Of a stretch of 64,000 nt of DNA, positions 27,288-35,956 are shown piece by piece. The first letter of the stretch is position 1, and every line of letters begins with the position of its first letter. Location of the stretch: positions 1 to 64,000 of the forward strand of contig JACKGW010000003.1 in assembly GCA_020631815.1 (NCBI GenBank), read 5' to 3'. The notes below the pieces were generated by a model. It ran no database searches and was not told where the DNA came from. It saw only the letters and a program-made list of their open reading frames with translations. The translations under genes and the position numbers were made by a program. Source of the DNA: Planctomycetota bacterium. GTDB lineage: Bacteria > Planctomycetota > PLA2 > JAEUHO01.

Positions 27288-27995
27288 ATGCCTACGCGCC
27301 CCTTCCCCGACCCCGTCGACCCCACGCTGGTCGTGGCCACCAGTGGCGACGCCGCGCGCCTCGGGCTGGGCCTACCGGGCGGCGCCTGGCAGGAGAGCGA
27401 GGCCCTGGCGCCCAACGCCCGCGGTCGCGACCTGGTGCCCGCGGCCCAGGCCCTCTTGGCGGCCGCGGGGCTCGCGCCGCGCGAGCTCGGCACGGTGCTC
27501 GTGGACGTGGGCCCGGGCAGCTTCACGGGCGTCCGCCTGGGCGTGACCCTGGCCAAGACGCTGTGCTTCGCCACGAACGCACGCCTGCTCGCGCTCACGA
27601 GCCTGGAAGCGCTGGCCGCTGCGGCCCCGCCCGAGGCGCCCGTGCTGGCCCTCGTGGAGGCGGGGCGCGGGACGTGGTACGGCGCCCGCTTCGACCCGGT
27701 CGGTGCCACGGGCCACCGTCCGCAGGCCACCCCTCCGGACCGTCGCCTCGCCGACGCGTGGTGCGACGACGCCAAGGAAGCGATCTGGATCGGTGAGCGG
27801 CTGGAGCGCTTCCCCGCTGCGGCCGACCCGGAGACGTGGGGCGCGCGCGCGGTGCGGTCGCACGTCCTGGGTCCGCGCGACGTACTGCTCGCCTACGTGG
27901 ACCTGGCCACGGCACCCGGACGCGCAGCGCATGGTCTGGAGCCCTGCTACCTCCAACCCAGTGCCCCCGAGCGGGCTCGTCGAGGCGAGCCGTGA
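27288..27995 (+). CDS. tsaB: tRNA t6A threonylcarbamoyl transferase subunit TsaB
   Basis: 235 residues from ATG 27288; the upstream in-frame start at 27246 adds only an Arg/Gly segment. The degenerate ASKHA fold shows LVVATSGDAARLGLGL at the start, LVDVGPGSFTGVRLGVTLAKTLCFATNARLLALTSLEAL, and VLALVEAGRGTWYGARFD. TsaB forms the complex with TsaD and TsaE that modifies A37 of ANN-decoding tRNAs. It heads a run with alr and the AsmA-like gene. Confidence 0.9.
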   Translation: MPTRPFPDPVDPTLVVATSGDAARLGLGLPGGAWQESEALAPNARGRDLVPAAQALLAAAGLAPRELGTVLVDVGPGSFTGVRLGVTLAKTLCFATNARLLALTSLEALAAAAPPEAPVLALVEAGRGTWYGARFDPVGATGHRPQATPPDRRLADAWCDDAKEAIWIGERLERFPAAADPETWGARAVRSHVLGPRDVLLAYVDLATAPGRAAHGLEPCYLQPSAPERARRGEP

Positions 27996-28020
27996 GGCGG
28001 CGCTCACTGGACCGGCAACC

Positions 28021-29190
28021 GTGCTGAACGCCCGTACCTGGGCCGAGGTCGACCTCCCGGCGCTCGCGCGCAACCTGCGCGTGGTGCGCGACGCGTGCGG
28101 ACCCGACGTGGCGGTCATGCCCGTCGTGAAGGCGGACGCCTACGGCCACGGCGCCGTACCTGTCGCCTGGCACCTCGTACGCGAAGGCATCGCGATGCTC
28201 GGCGTAGGCGACAGCACCGAGGCACTCGAGCTGCGCGCGGCCGGCATCACCGCGCCCATCTTGGTCTTGGGCGCCGTCGTTGACGGCGAGCTGCCCGACG
28301 TGCTGCGCGGTGGCATCGACCTCACGATCCACTCGGGCGATCGCGTCCGACGCCTGCGCGACACGGTGCGCGCCACGCAGCGTCCCGTACGCGTGCACCT
28401 CAAGGTGGACACGGGCATGGGCCGTCTGGGTTGCCACCCCGAGCGCGCCGTCGAGATCGCACGCGAAGTCGTGGACCACGAGGGCTTGGCTCTCGCCGGC
28501 ATCGCGACGCACCTCGCCAGCGTGACTCCGGACGGCGGTGCTCCGGCCGAGGCCCAGCTCGCGCGGTTCCGCCAGGTCGTCACGGAGCTGGCTGACGTCG
28601 GCATCGTCCCGCCGTGGCGCCATGCCCATGCGAGCGGCGGGATCCTCGCGGCGCTCACGCGCGACGTGAACCTCGTGCGCCCGGGGATCGCGCTCTACGG
28701 CGTGCCCCCCCACCCCGGCTCGGCGTCCGGCCTCGAGCGCGTCCTCTCGTGGCGGACGCAGATCGTGTTCTTGAAGGACCACCGCGAGGGCGCGGCCATC
28801 GGCTACGAGGGCACCTGGACCTCCTCGCGCCGCTGTCGCATCGCGACCCTGCCCGTCGGCTACAACGACGGCTTCCGGTTCGCGCTGGGCAACCAGGCCG
28901 AGGTGCTCGTGCGCGGACGACGCTGTCCCGTCGTGGGCCGCGTCTCGATGGACTACGTCTGCGTCGACGTCACGGACGTCCCCGGCGCGGCGGTGGACGA
29001 CGTCGTCACCCTGCTGGGCCGCGATGGCGACGAGGAGATCACCGTGGAAGAGATGGCGCGCCTGTCCGGCACCATCCCCCACGACGTGCTCTGCGGCATC
29101 GGCCGCCGTGTGCGGCGCATCTACCGCGGCGAGGCGCCGGCGACGCCTGCCGCGATGCCGATGGCGCCCGGGACGACGAGTCCCCGGTGA
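28021..29190 (+). CDS. alr: Alanine racemase
   Basis: 389 residues from GTG 28021, which gives the usual N-terminus ARTWAEVDLPALARNL. The PLP lysine is in VVKADAYGHG (Lys37). VHLKVDTGMGRLGC, HAHASGGIL, VRPGIALYG, the second-base tyrosine region IGYEGTW, LPVGYNDGF and VVGRVSMDYVCVDVT follow in order. It interconverts L- and D-alanine for peptidoglycan cross-links. It lies 25 bases after tsaB and its stop overlaps the next start as GTGA. Confidence 0.96.
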   Translation: MLNARTWAEVDLPALARNLRVVRDACGPDVAVMPVVKADAYGHGAVPVAWHLVREGIAMLGVGDSTEALELRAAGITAPILVLGAVVDGELPDVLRGGIDLTIHSGDRVRRLRDTVRATQRPVRVHLKVDTGMGRLGCHPERAVEIAREVVDHEGLALAGIATHLASVTPDGGAPAEAQLARFRQVVTELADVGIVPPWRHAHASGGILAALTRDVNLVRPGIALYGVPPHPGSASGLERVLSWRTQIVFLKDHREGAAIGYEGTWTSSRRCRIATLPVGYNDGFRFALGNQAEVLVRGRRCPVVGRVSMDYVCVDVTDVPGAAVDDVVTLLGRDGDEEITVEEMARLSGTIPHDVLCGIGRRVRRIYRGEAPATPAAMPMAPGTTSPR

Positions 29191-32100
29191 AGGTGCGCCT
29201 CCTGGGGGCCGTCCTGCTCGCGGCAGGCGCTGCGGCGGGCGGGCGTGCGTTCGAGCTGCGCCCGCGCTTCGCACCGCGCATCGGCCAGGCCCTGCGGGAG
29301 GCCGCGCTCGAGAAGCGCTTCGGACCCGACGTGACGGTGGGCTCGATCGGCGTCGAGCCGCGAGGCATCGTCACGCTGGAGGACGTGCGCGTCCCCCGCC
29401 AGGGCGCTCTCGACGCGGGCGTCGACCTCGACACCGCGCTGGCGGAGGGCTTGCACCTGGAGCGGGTCGTCCTTCGGCTCGACGCCTTGGACCTCCTCGC
29501 CGGACGCATCGTGACGCGTCGCATCGACATCACGGGCGGACGCTTCCCCTTGCGCGAAGACGACGGCAGCGTGTCGCCCGACTTCGAAGTCGTGCCGCCC
29601 GATCCCGACGATGCCCCCACGCCGGTGCCCGTCGTGCAGGTCCGGGGTGCGCGCGTGGAAGTGCGTCGCGGCGGTCCCGGCTCGCACCTGGCCGAAGGCG
29701 CCGTGTTCGAAGCGGCGTTGGAGCACCTCGACGTCACGCCTCGTGAATCGGACCGCCATCTGATCGTGACCGGCCGCTTGAACCCGAAGCTGACCGACGC
29801 CCCGGATGCCGCGATCTACCTCGAAGGCGACGTGGACCCCGACACGGGCGGCTTCACCGCCACGGCGCGTTGGGACCCGCTGCGCATCACGCCAGCGCTC
29901 CTTGCCTTGCTCGAGCCCGAGACGGCCAAGCCGCTGCGCCAGGAGTCGATCCAGGAGGGCAGCCTGGTCCTGACGCTGCAGCGCGGCGACGGCTTGGAGG
30001 ACCCGGTGCGCGTGCGCGCCGCGTGGACGGGTGCGGTCGACGTCTCGGCCGAGGATCTGCCGGGCACCGTGTACTTCGACGCGCGCTCGCGCCAGCAGCT
30101 GGCCGACCTCTTCGGCCGCGGCGTGCTCAAGATCGACGTGGAGGGTGGGCGCGTCGGCATCGAGCGCCTGTTCAGCGAGCTGGGTGGCGGCGAGGTCTCG
30201 GCCACGGGCTGGATCGAGCACGAGACCGGCGCGCTCGAGCTCGACTTCCACATCCGCCGCCTCGCGCTCGACGACCCGGCGGTGCGCCAAGCGCTCGGCG
30301 ACGAGGGCCGCGCGCTCTACGACCAGTTCGCCCCGCGCGGCTACGTGGACGCGGCCGGTCGCGTGACGCGGGCGCCGGGTGGCGAGGTCGACTGGTACAT
30401 CGACGTGCTGCTGGAGGCGACGTCGTTCCAGTTCGTCGGCGAGGAAGAGCCGGGCGGCATCCGCGATGGCTTCCCCTACCCCATCCACGACGCCACCGGG
30501 CGCGTCCGCATCACGCCGCGCGGCGTGTTCTTCGGCGAGATCATCGGCTTCAACCGCGGCACGGAAGTGCGCATCCTCGGCCACGGCGACCGCACGTGGA
30601 CGGACGGTCCGCAGGGGACGGAGACCGGACGCGTGCTCTTCGGGTCCGACGGTCCGGACGTGCGCTTGACCATCGTGGTCGAGAACATGTCGATGGACGA
30701 GCAGGTCGGCCAGGCCATTGCCGGCAGCACGTTCGCGGACCTGATGGAGGACTTCGAGCTGACGGGTGTGCTCGATCGCGTCGAGCTCGACATCCTGGCG
30801 CTGCCCGGCATCGACACGTCGGCCAAGACCGAGCTGCGGCTCACGCTCGAGGGCGAGCAGTTCCGCTACCGTCCGTTCCCGCTGCCGCTGGAAGACGTGC
30901 GCGGAACCGTGGTCATGCGCCGGCCCATCCTCGACGATGGCACGCGTGGCCGTACCTACGCGTTCGACGTGGAGGGCTGGGCCGACGGCGCACGTGTCTC
31001 GGCGCGCGCGCACATCGACGACGTGGCACGCACCGGCCGTCTGGACATCGAGGCGCACGATGTCGCGCTGGAGGGACGCGTCGGCGAAGTCGTCGTGGCC
31101 AGCGAGCTCACGGGCGACGAGCTGGGCCCCGTCTGGCGCTGGCTGGCGCCGCAGGGCAAGGCCGACCTCGTCGCCGACCTGCCCCTCAGCGACGACCCGG
31201 GGCCGGCCCGCTTCGTCGCCACCCTCAAGGGCGCACGCCTGGCGCTGGACGCCGCCGAGAGCCCCGAGCCCATCGTGCTGGAGGGCGTGCAAGGACGGCT
31301 CGACGTCGATGCCGGGCGCGTCACGTTCGAGGGCCTGCAGGGCACGCTCGGCAGCCGTCCCGTGACGATCTCGGGAACCATGGAAGGCGGCCCACGCGGA
31401 ACGTGGAGCATCCGGGCGCGTGCGCCCGAGGTGATCGTCGACGATCGGTTGCTGCGCGGTGTCCGCCATCTGATGGACGGTGAGAGCCTGCTGCCGGGCG
31501 ACCTGCAGCCTGCCCCCGGCACACGTCTGGCCCTTGACCTCGACCTCGACCGCCACGGCGGCGGGCCGCTCGAGGCCAGCGTCGAGGTGCGTGATGTCGC
31601 GGGCCAGGTCGTGCTGCCCGACGGCACCCGAGCCGATGTGCGCGCCAAGCGGGTGAGCGTTCGTCCCGAAGGCATCGAGAGCGAGGACCTGCACGTCCAG
31701 CGTGATGGCCTGAGCATCGACGTGAGCAACGTCAAGGCGGCGACGCGCACGGGGGACGATGTCGACCTGCAGGGTCGCTTCACCTTGCGCCTGGATCGCC
31801 ACCGACCCGCCGCGGACGAGCTCGCGCTGTTGCCGGAAGGCGTACGCAGCTTCCTCGCGGACTGGGCCGGCGATCGCCGACTGTCCAGCGATGGCCTGCT
31901 CGTCGAGCCACGCACCGACGGCGGCGTGCGCTTGGAGGGTACGCTCGAGTTCCATCCCCCGTCGGGGCCGCCGACCAGCGGCCCGGTCGGACGGGTGGTG
32001 CTCATGCCCTTGGTCGTGGATGCGCCGGAAGCCGGCCCGACCACGCTCTCCGGCCTCGTGCGCTTCGAGGACTTCACGCCCGACGCGCTCGGACCCGTGA

Positions 32101-32885
32101 CCTCCCTGCAGGGCCCGGTCCAGGTCGAGGCCTTCGAGCTGGGCGAGGAAGGACGCGGCAACGGACGCGTCGAGGGCCTGTCGCTGAAGGTGGCAGGTCT
32201 CGCGCTCGCGGACATCCGCGCCACGCTGTTCGTGCGCGAGCGCGTGTTGGTCACCGACGACCTCGTCGCCACGCTCGCCAGCGGTCACCTGTCGGCGCGC
32301 TGGCGCTTGCACCTGGGGCGACCGGCTGCGCACGAAGGGCGCGCCGAGCTGCTCGATGCCGACATGGGCCAGCTGCTGCAGGCGTTGGGCGTAGAGGACA
32401 CGCGCTACCGCGGCCGCTTGAACACGGTCGTCGAGTGGGCCACGCCCACCGGGCGCATCGACGACCTCGTGGCCGTCGGCGCCGTGCGCGTGCGCGATGG
32501 CTGGCTCGGCGAGATGCCGTCGGTGCGCTCGTGGTCCTCGCTCCTGGGCAGCCTCGGCAGCAACACGCCGCAGGAGCCCTTCCGTGAGGGCTACGCGTCG
32601 TTCCGCCTGGCCGAGCGACGTCTCGTGGTCCCCGACGTCCGCCTGGCGGGCCGCGGCCTGCTGCTCCCAGGACGCGGCATGCTCACGCTGGACGGCTTCG
32701 TGGACCTCGTCTTCACGGCGGACGTGCTGAAGAACCTGCTGCTGCCGGGCTCCATGGAAGTCGCCGGCCTCGGCAACACGCTGCGGCGGATGTTCCCGGA
32801 GTCGGGCCTCTATCACGTGCGCCTGCGCGGCAAGCTGGGCGAGGCCGAGCCCGAAGTGGTGAGCGTGTTCGGCGGCGGCCGCTGA
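29187..32885 (+). CDS. AsmA/TamB-like envelope protein
   Basis: 1232 residues from GTG 29187. A short hydrophobic N-terminal segment (LLGAVLLAAGAAAGG) is followed by ~1200 residues of repetitive beta-strand sequence of the kind seen in AsmA, YhdP and TamB: alternating LxVxxxxL strands, recurrent GRVxFEGLxGTLGSRPVTISGTMEG, and a C-terminal AsmA-2-like block (LLDADMGQLLQALGVEDTRYRGRLNTVVEW, FREGYASFRLAERRLVVPDVRLAGRGLLLPGRGMLTLDG, FPESGLYHVRLRGKLGEAEPEVV). These proteins form long hydrophobic grooves spanning the periplasm and move phospholipids to the outer membrane. The family is assigned from pattern; which branch is unclear. Confidence 0.75.
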   Translation: MKVRLLGAVLLAAGAAAGGRAFELRPRFAPRIGQALREAALEKRFGPDVTVGSIGVEPRGIVTLEDVRVPRQGALDAGVDLDTALAEGLHLERVVLRLDALDLLAGRIVTRRIDITGGRFPLREDDGSVSPDFEVVPPDPDDAPTPVPVVQVRGARVEVRRGGPGSHLAEGAVFEAALEHLDVTPRESDRHLIVTGRLNPKLTDAPDAAIYLEGDVDPDTGGFTATARWDPLRITPALLALLEPETAKPLRQESIQEGSLVLTLQRGDGLEDPVRVRAAWTGAVDVSAEDLPGTVYFDARSRQQLADLFGRGVLKIDVEGGRVGIERLFSELGGGEVSATGWIEHETGALELDFHIRRLALDDPAVRQALGDEGRALYDQFAPRGYVDAAGRVTRAPGGEVDWYIDVLLEATSFQFVGEEEPGGIRDGFPYPIHDATGRVRITPRGVFFGEIIGFNRGTEVRILGHGDRTWTDGPQGTETGRVLFGSDGPDVRLTIVVENMSMDEQVGQAIAGSTFADLMEDFELTGVLDRVELDILALPGIDTSAKTELRLTLEGEQFRYRPFPLPLEDVRGTVVMRRPILDDGTRGRTYAFDVEGWADGARVSARAHIDDVARTGRLDIEAHDVALEGRVGEVVVASELTGDELGPVWRWLAPQGKADLVADLPLSDDPGPARFVATLKGARLALDAAESPEPIVLEGVQGRLDVDAGRVTFEGLQGTLGSRPVTISGTMEGGPRGTWSIRARAPEVIVDDRLLRGVRHLMDGESLLPGDLQPAPGTRLALDLDLDRHGGGPLEASVEVRDVAGQVVLPDGTRADVRAKRVSVRPEGIESEDLHVQRDGLSIDVSNVKAATRTGDDVDLQGRFTLRLDRHRPAADELALLPEGVRSFLADWAGDRRLSSDGLLVEPRTDGGVRLEGTLEFHPPSGPPTSGPVGRVVLMPLVVDAPEAGPTTLSGLVRFEDFTPDALGPVTSLQGPVQVEAFELGEEGRGNGRVEGLSLKVAGLALADIRATLFVRERVLVTDDLVATLASGHLSARWRLHLGRPAAHEGRAELLDADMGQLLQALGVEDTRYRGRLNTVVEWATPTGRIDDLVAVGAVRVRDGWLGEMPSVRSWSSLLGSLGSNTPQEPFREGYASFRLAERRLVVPDVRLAGRGLLLPGRGMLTLDGFVDLVFTADVLKNLLLPGSMEVAGLGNTLRRMFPESGLYHVRLRGKLGEAEPEVVSVFGGGR

Positions 32886-32904
32886 CGCGAGCGCGAGCCG
32901 CTCG

Positions 32905-33309
32905 TCAGTCCGCGTCGGCGGACGTCATCTCGCGACGGAACGCGGCGACGGCCGCCCCCACGGCCGCGAGGCAGCGGCGGAACACGGGACGGAACCCCTC
33001 GGGCGGTGACACGAACATCTCGACGGAGGCCCACGTGTCCTCGCGGACCGGGAACACCTTGGCGACCTTGGTGTCGGCCGTGGCCTTCAGCGCGGCGCGC
33101 TCCACACGCTCGCGCTCGTCATCGCTCTCGATCGACCAGAAGTTGGGGAATACGAGGCGGAAGAACTCGGGGTCACGCTCGTCGATCTGCAGGAACCAGG
33201 TGCCGCCCTCGTACTTGAAGACGACATCGCCGTCCTTGTCGATCTGCGGGGCATAGCCCTCCTCCACGAGGTGGAGGAAGTAGAGGTCCGCCTGTTCCTC
33301 TTTCGTCAC
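32905..33309 (-). CDS. YbjN-like domain protein
   Basis: 134 residues, no signal peptide. The sequence EEQADLYFLHLVEEGYAPQIDKDGDVVFKYEGGTWFLQIDERDPEFFRLVFPNFWSI matches the YbjN / type III chaperone-like fold (a helix, then antiparallel sheet). The rest, TKVAKVFPVREDTWASVEMF, completes the sheet. Function in this family is mostly unknown; members act as regulators or chaperones. It overlaps the DCC-type gene upstream by four bases (ATGA-like), so the two are co-translated. Confidence 0.7.
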   Translation of the reverse strand: MTKEEQADLYFLHLVEEGYAPQIDKDGDVVFKYEGGTWFLQIDERDPEFFRLVFPNFWSIESDDERERVERAALKATADTKVAKVFPVREDTWASVEMFVSPPEGFRPVFRRCLAAVGAAVAAFRREMTSADAD

Positions 33310-33830
33310 CGGATCGCCTCCTGGCGCGCGGGTCCGGCCCCGCGCGCGTCGGCAGAGGGTACCCGCTCCCCTGCGTCGCGGGCCCCTGGCCGGAGATCGA
33401 GCAGCTTGTGCTGCTCATGCTGCTGCGGGAGCGCGCACGCGTCCGCCGGGAACCAACGGTGGCGGCGCGCGGCCACCGCGTCGTAGAGCCTGTCGCGCCA
33501 GCGGCGGGGCACCGCCTCCAGGACGCGCACCAGGCGCCACGCTCCGCCGAGGGCCGCCAGCGCCGCCAGCGCGGCCGAGGAGCGTACGAGAACGCGCTCG
33601 CCAGGCAGCTCATGTCCGATCACCGCGCGCATCGAGTCGGCAGCCGGCTCGACATCGGGGTGGCGAGCCAGCACGGATCGCCCGATCGGGCCCTCGAGCG
33701 CCGCGAACCGCAGCGCATCGTGCCGGTCCCGCGCCAGCAGGAAGCGCACGGAGCGCTGGCAGAGCCCGCAGGCGCCGTCGTAGAGGACGAGCAGGGGCGC
33801 GGAGTGCGTCGTGGCCGAAGGGCGAGCCAT
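33306..33830 (-). CDS. DCC-type thiol-disulfide oxidoreductase family protein
   Basis: 174 residues. The N-terminal thioredoxin-like motif LVLYDGACGLCQRSVRFLL contains the family DxxCxxC signature, followed by LRFAALEGPIGRSVL. A later RVLVRSSAALAALAALGGAWRLVRVLEAVPRRWRDRLYDAVAARRHRWF is typical of DUF393/DCC1 proteins. The ~45-residue C-terminal tail is unusual and low-complexity, reading over the start of the YbjN-like gene. Likely cytoplasmic or peripheral. Substrate unknown. Confidence 0.85.
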   Translation of the reverse strand: MARPSATTHSAPLLVLYDGACGLCQRSVRFLLARDRHDALRFAALEGPIGRSVLARHPDVEPAADSMRAVIGHELPGERVLVRSSAALAALAALGGAWRLVRVLEAVPRRWRDRLYDAVAARRHRWFPADACALPQQHEQHKLLDLRPGARDAGERVPSADARGAGPARQEAIR

Positions 33831-33904
33831 GGGCCCAGTCGATCACGACCGGCGAGGCGGGTCGAAACCTGACCGCTGCGGCCGGGCTGGTACAGAATCC
33901 GCCC

Positions 33905-34999
33905 ATGGCCAACGCCTCGCCGCCGCCCTTCGTCGCCGTGCTTGCCGGGGGCTCGGGCACACGCTTCTGGCCCGCAGGGCGCACCGCACGGCCGAAGCAG
34001 TGCTTGGCGCTGGACGGCGACGACCCACGCCCGCTGCTGGCCCTCACGCTGGAGCGCGTGCGTCCGCTCGTGGCCGCGGATGCCGCCCCTTGGATCGTGG
34101 CGCCACCGGACCTGCGGCGCGTGCTGGCGTCCGCGGCCCCGGGCCATCCCGCATCGGCCTGGCTGGCCGAGCCCGCCCCGCGCAACACGGCCGCGGCCGT
34201 GGCGCTCTGTGCGTTCACCGCGGCCGCAGCGGACCCGCGCACGCCGGTGCTCGTGCTGCCAGCCGACCAGCACGTCGCGCCCGTGGGGCTGTACCGCCGC
34301 GCGCTGAAGGCCATGCTGGCGCGTGCACGCCGTAGCGACGCCATCCTCACGTTGGGCCTCGTGCCGACGCGCCCCGCGACGGGCTACGGCTACCTGCGTC
34401 GCGGCGAGACCCTGCCCGCGCCGAAGGGCCTGGCGATGAACGTGGTCGAGCGCTTCGTGGAGAAGCCCGACGCGCCCAAGGCCCGCCGCTTGATGCGCGA
34501 CGGCAAGCACCTCTGGAACGGGGGCACGTTCGCCTTCCGCGCCGACGTCTTCCTCGCGTCGTTGGCGCGCCATCTGCCCGAAGTCCACGATCCGCTCGCC
34601 GCGCTGTTCGCGCGCGGCGTACCCACGGCGCGTCGCCTCGCGACCGTGTGGCACCAGCTGCCTTCGATCTCGGTGGACTACGGCGTGATGGAGCGCACGG
34701 AGCGCGTCGAGGTCGTCTCCGCGCCCCTCACCTGGGACGACCTGGGGTCGTGGGACGCGGCCGCACGCGGGCGCCAGGCAGACGCCGCGGGCAACTGCCT
34801 GCGCGGTGACGTCGTGGCCGTCGATGCCCGCGACTGCGTGGTCGACGCCGAGGGCGGCACGGTCGCGCTGCTCGGCGTCGAGGACCTGATCGTGGTGCGC
34901 ACGGGCGACGCCGTCTTGGTGGCGCGCCGCGGCCGCGGCGAGGACGTGCGCGAGATCGTCGCCCGTCTCAAGGCCGAGGGGCGGAGCGAGCTGCTGTGA
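33905..34999 (+). CDS. manC: Mannose-1-phosphate guanylyltransferase
   Basis: 364 residues, the shorter class lacking the isomerase domain. AVLAGGSGTRFWPAGRTARPKQ is the nucleotide-binding signature. EPAPRNTAAAVALCAF, VLPADQHV, FVEKPDAPKARRLMRDGKHLWNGGTFAF, SISVDYGVMERT and LTWDDLGSWDAA are all present. It makes GDP-mannose for polysaccharide and glycolipid synthesis. ruvX follows 10 bases later on the same strand. Confidence 0.95.
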   Translation: MANASPPPFVAVLAGGSGTRFWPAGRTARPKQCLALDGDDPRPLLALTLERVRPLVAADAAPWIVAPPDLRRVLASAAPGHPASAWLAEPAPRNTAAAVALCAFTAAAADPRTPVLVLPADQHVAPVGLYRRALKAMLARARRSDAILTLGLVPTRPATGYGYLRRGETLPAPKGLAMNVVERFVEKPDAPKARRLMRDGKHLWNGGTFAFRADVFLASLARHLPEVHDPLAALFARGVPTARRLATVWHQLPSISVDYGVMERTERVEVVSAPLTWDDLGSWDAAARGRQADAAGNCLRGDVVAVDARDCVVDAEGGTVALLGVEDLIVVRTGDAVLVARRGRGEDVREIVARLKAEGRSELL

Positions 35000-35009
35000 G
35001 GGGTGGCGC

Positions 35010-35468
35010 GTGAGCGGCGGCGAGTCGCTGCGCCGCGTGGCGGCCGTCGACTACGGCCGCCGCCGGATCGGGATCGCCACCTGCGACCCGCTGGGGATCA
35101 CGGTGCGCGGGGTCGCGACGGTCTGGCGGGAGGCCGCCGCCCCGGCCGAGGCGCTGGTCGCCGTGGCCAAGCACCTGGCCGAGCTGGGTGCCCAGGTGGT
35201 CCTCGTCGGCCTGCCGCTCCACGAGGACGGCTCGGAGTCCGAGATGAGCGGGGAGGCCCGGGCCTTCGCCGCCGACCTGGGCGCGCGGGGCCCCTGGTCG
35301 ATCGAGCTGGTCAACGAGGGGCTCACCTCCTGGGAGGCGGAAGCCCGGTTGAAGGCCCGCGGGGTGTCCCTGGAGGTGGCCCGCAAGGACGGCCGGATCG
35401 ACCAGGAGGCCGCGGCCGTCCTGCTCCGAGCCTGGCTCGACGAGCGGGGCGGACGGACGGGAGCCTGA
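35010..35468 (+). CDS. ruvX: RuvX/YqgF RNase H-like nuclease
   Basis: 152 residues from GTG 35010. The RNase H-like pattern VAAVDYGRRRIGIATCDPLGIT, VLVGLPLHEDGSESEMSG, VNEGLTSWEAEARLKARG and RIDQEAAAVLLRAWLDE matches YqgF, including the expected acidic residues Asp (VDYG), Glu (NEGLTS) and Asp (RIDQEAA). In other bacteria it processes the 5' end of pre-16S rRNA. Confidence 0.92.
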   Translation: MSGGESLRRVAAVDYGRRRIGIATCDPLGITVRGVATVWREAAAPAEALVAVAKHLAELGAQVVLVGLPLHEDGSESEMSGEARAFAADLGARGPWSIELVNEGLTSWEAEARLKARGVSLEVARKDGRIDQEAAAVLLRAWLDERGGRTGA

Positions 35469-35470
35469 CA

Positions 35471-35488
35471 GGGGCCTTCATCGGCCCC
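35471..35488 (+). terminator. Hairpin directly after ruvX
   Basis: GGGGCC (35471-35476) and GGCCCC (35483-35488) pair perfectly across TTCATC, starting three bases after the ruvX stop. Only weak T content follows, so Rho-independent termination is possible but not certain. The remaining bases to 35678 form the rpsO leader; I see no open frame there. Confidence 0.4.
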
Positions 35489-35678
35489 CCACCCCGGTGG
35501 GCCGGCATTTCGGGGGCTCGGGCCCGGCGCTCCGCTACCTTCTTCCGCCGAACCCAAGAACGAAACCAACCTTTCGAAAACACACGGACCCCATGACCCC
35601 GGCCCGGGTCGCCCCCCTCGCCACGCAGGCGAGCAGGACGCGGCGAAGGCTGGACCGGTGGTGGCGAGGAGTCTGACC

Positions 35679-35948
35679 ATGGCCGTCAAGAACCCGGACA
35701 AGGGCGAGATCATCAGCGAGCACGCGCTCAAGGCAGGCGACACGGGCAGCACGCCCGTGCAGATCGCCATTCTCTCCCAGCGCATCCGGCACCTCACCGA
35801 GCACCTGCGCACCTACTCCAAGGACCACGCCACGCGGCGCGGCCTGCTGCGTCTCGTCGGACGACGGGCGTCGCTGATGCGCTACTACGCACGGACCGAG
35901 CCGGCGGCCTATCAGGAACTCGTCAGCAAGCTGGGGATCCGCGGCTAG
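35679..35948 (+). CDS. rpsO: 30S ribosomal protein S15
   Basis: 89 residues, the exact family length, from ATG 35679 with GAGGAG 8 bases upstream. Motifs: DTGSTPVQIAILSQRIRHLTEHLRTYSKDHATRRGLLRLVGRRASLMRYY. S15 binds the central domain of 16S rRNA. In many bacteria it also represses its own mRNA; here the ~200-base leader could serve that role but I did not find the pseudoknot. pnp follows in the usual rpsO-pnp order. Confidence 0.98.
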   Translation: MAVKNPDKGEIISEHALKAGDTGSTPVQIAILSQRIRHLTEHLRTYSKDHATRRGLLRLVGRRASLMRYYARTEPAAYQELVSKLGIRG

Positions 35949-35956
35949 GAGTCCCT

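Noticed and set aside
29121..32816. 1231-residue minus-strand frame under the AsmA-like gene
   Set aside because: Mirror frame without signal peptide or domains; the plus-strand frame is coupled to alr and has family pattern.
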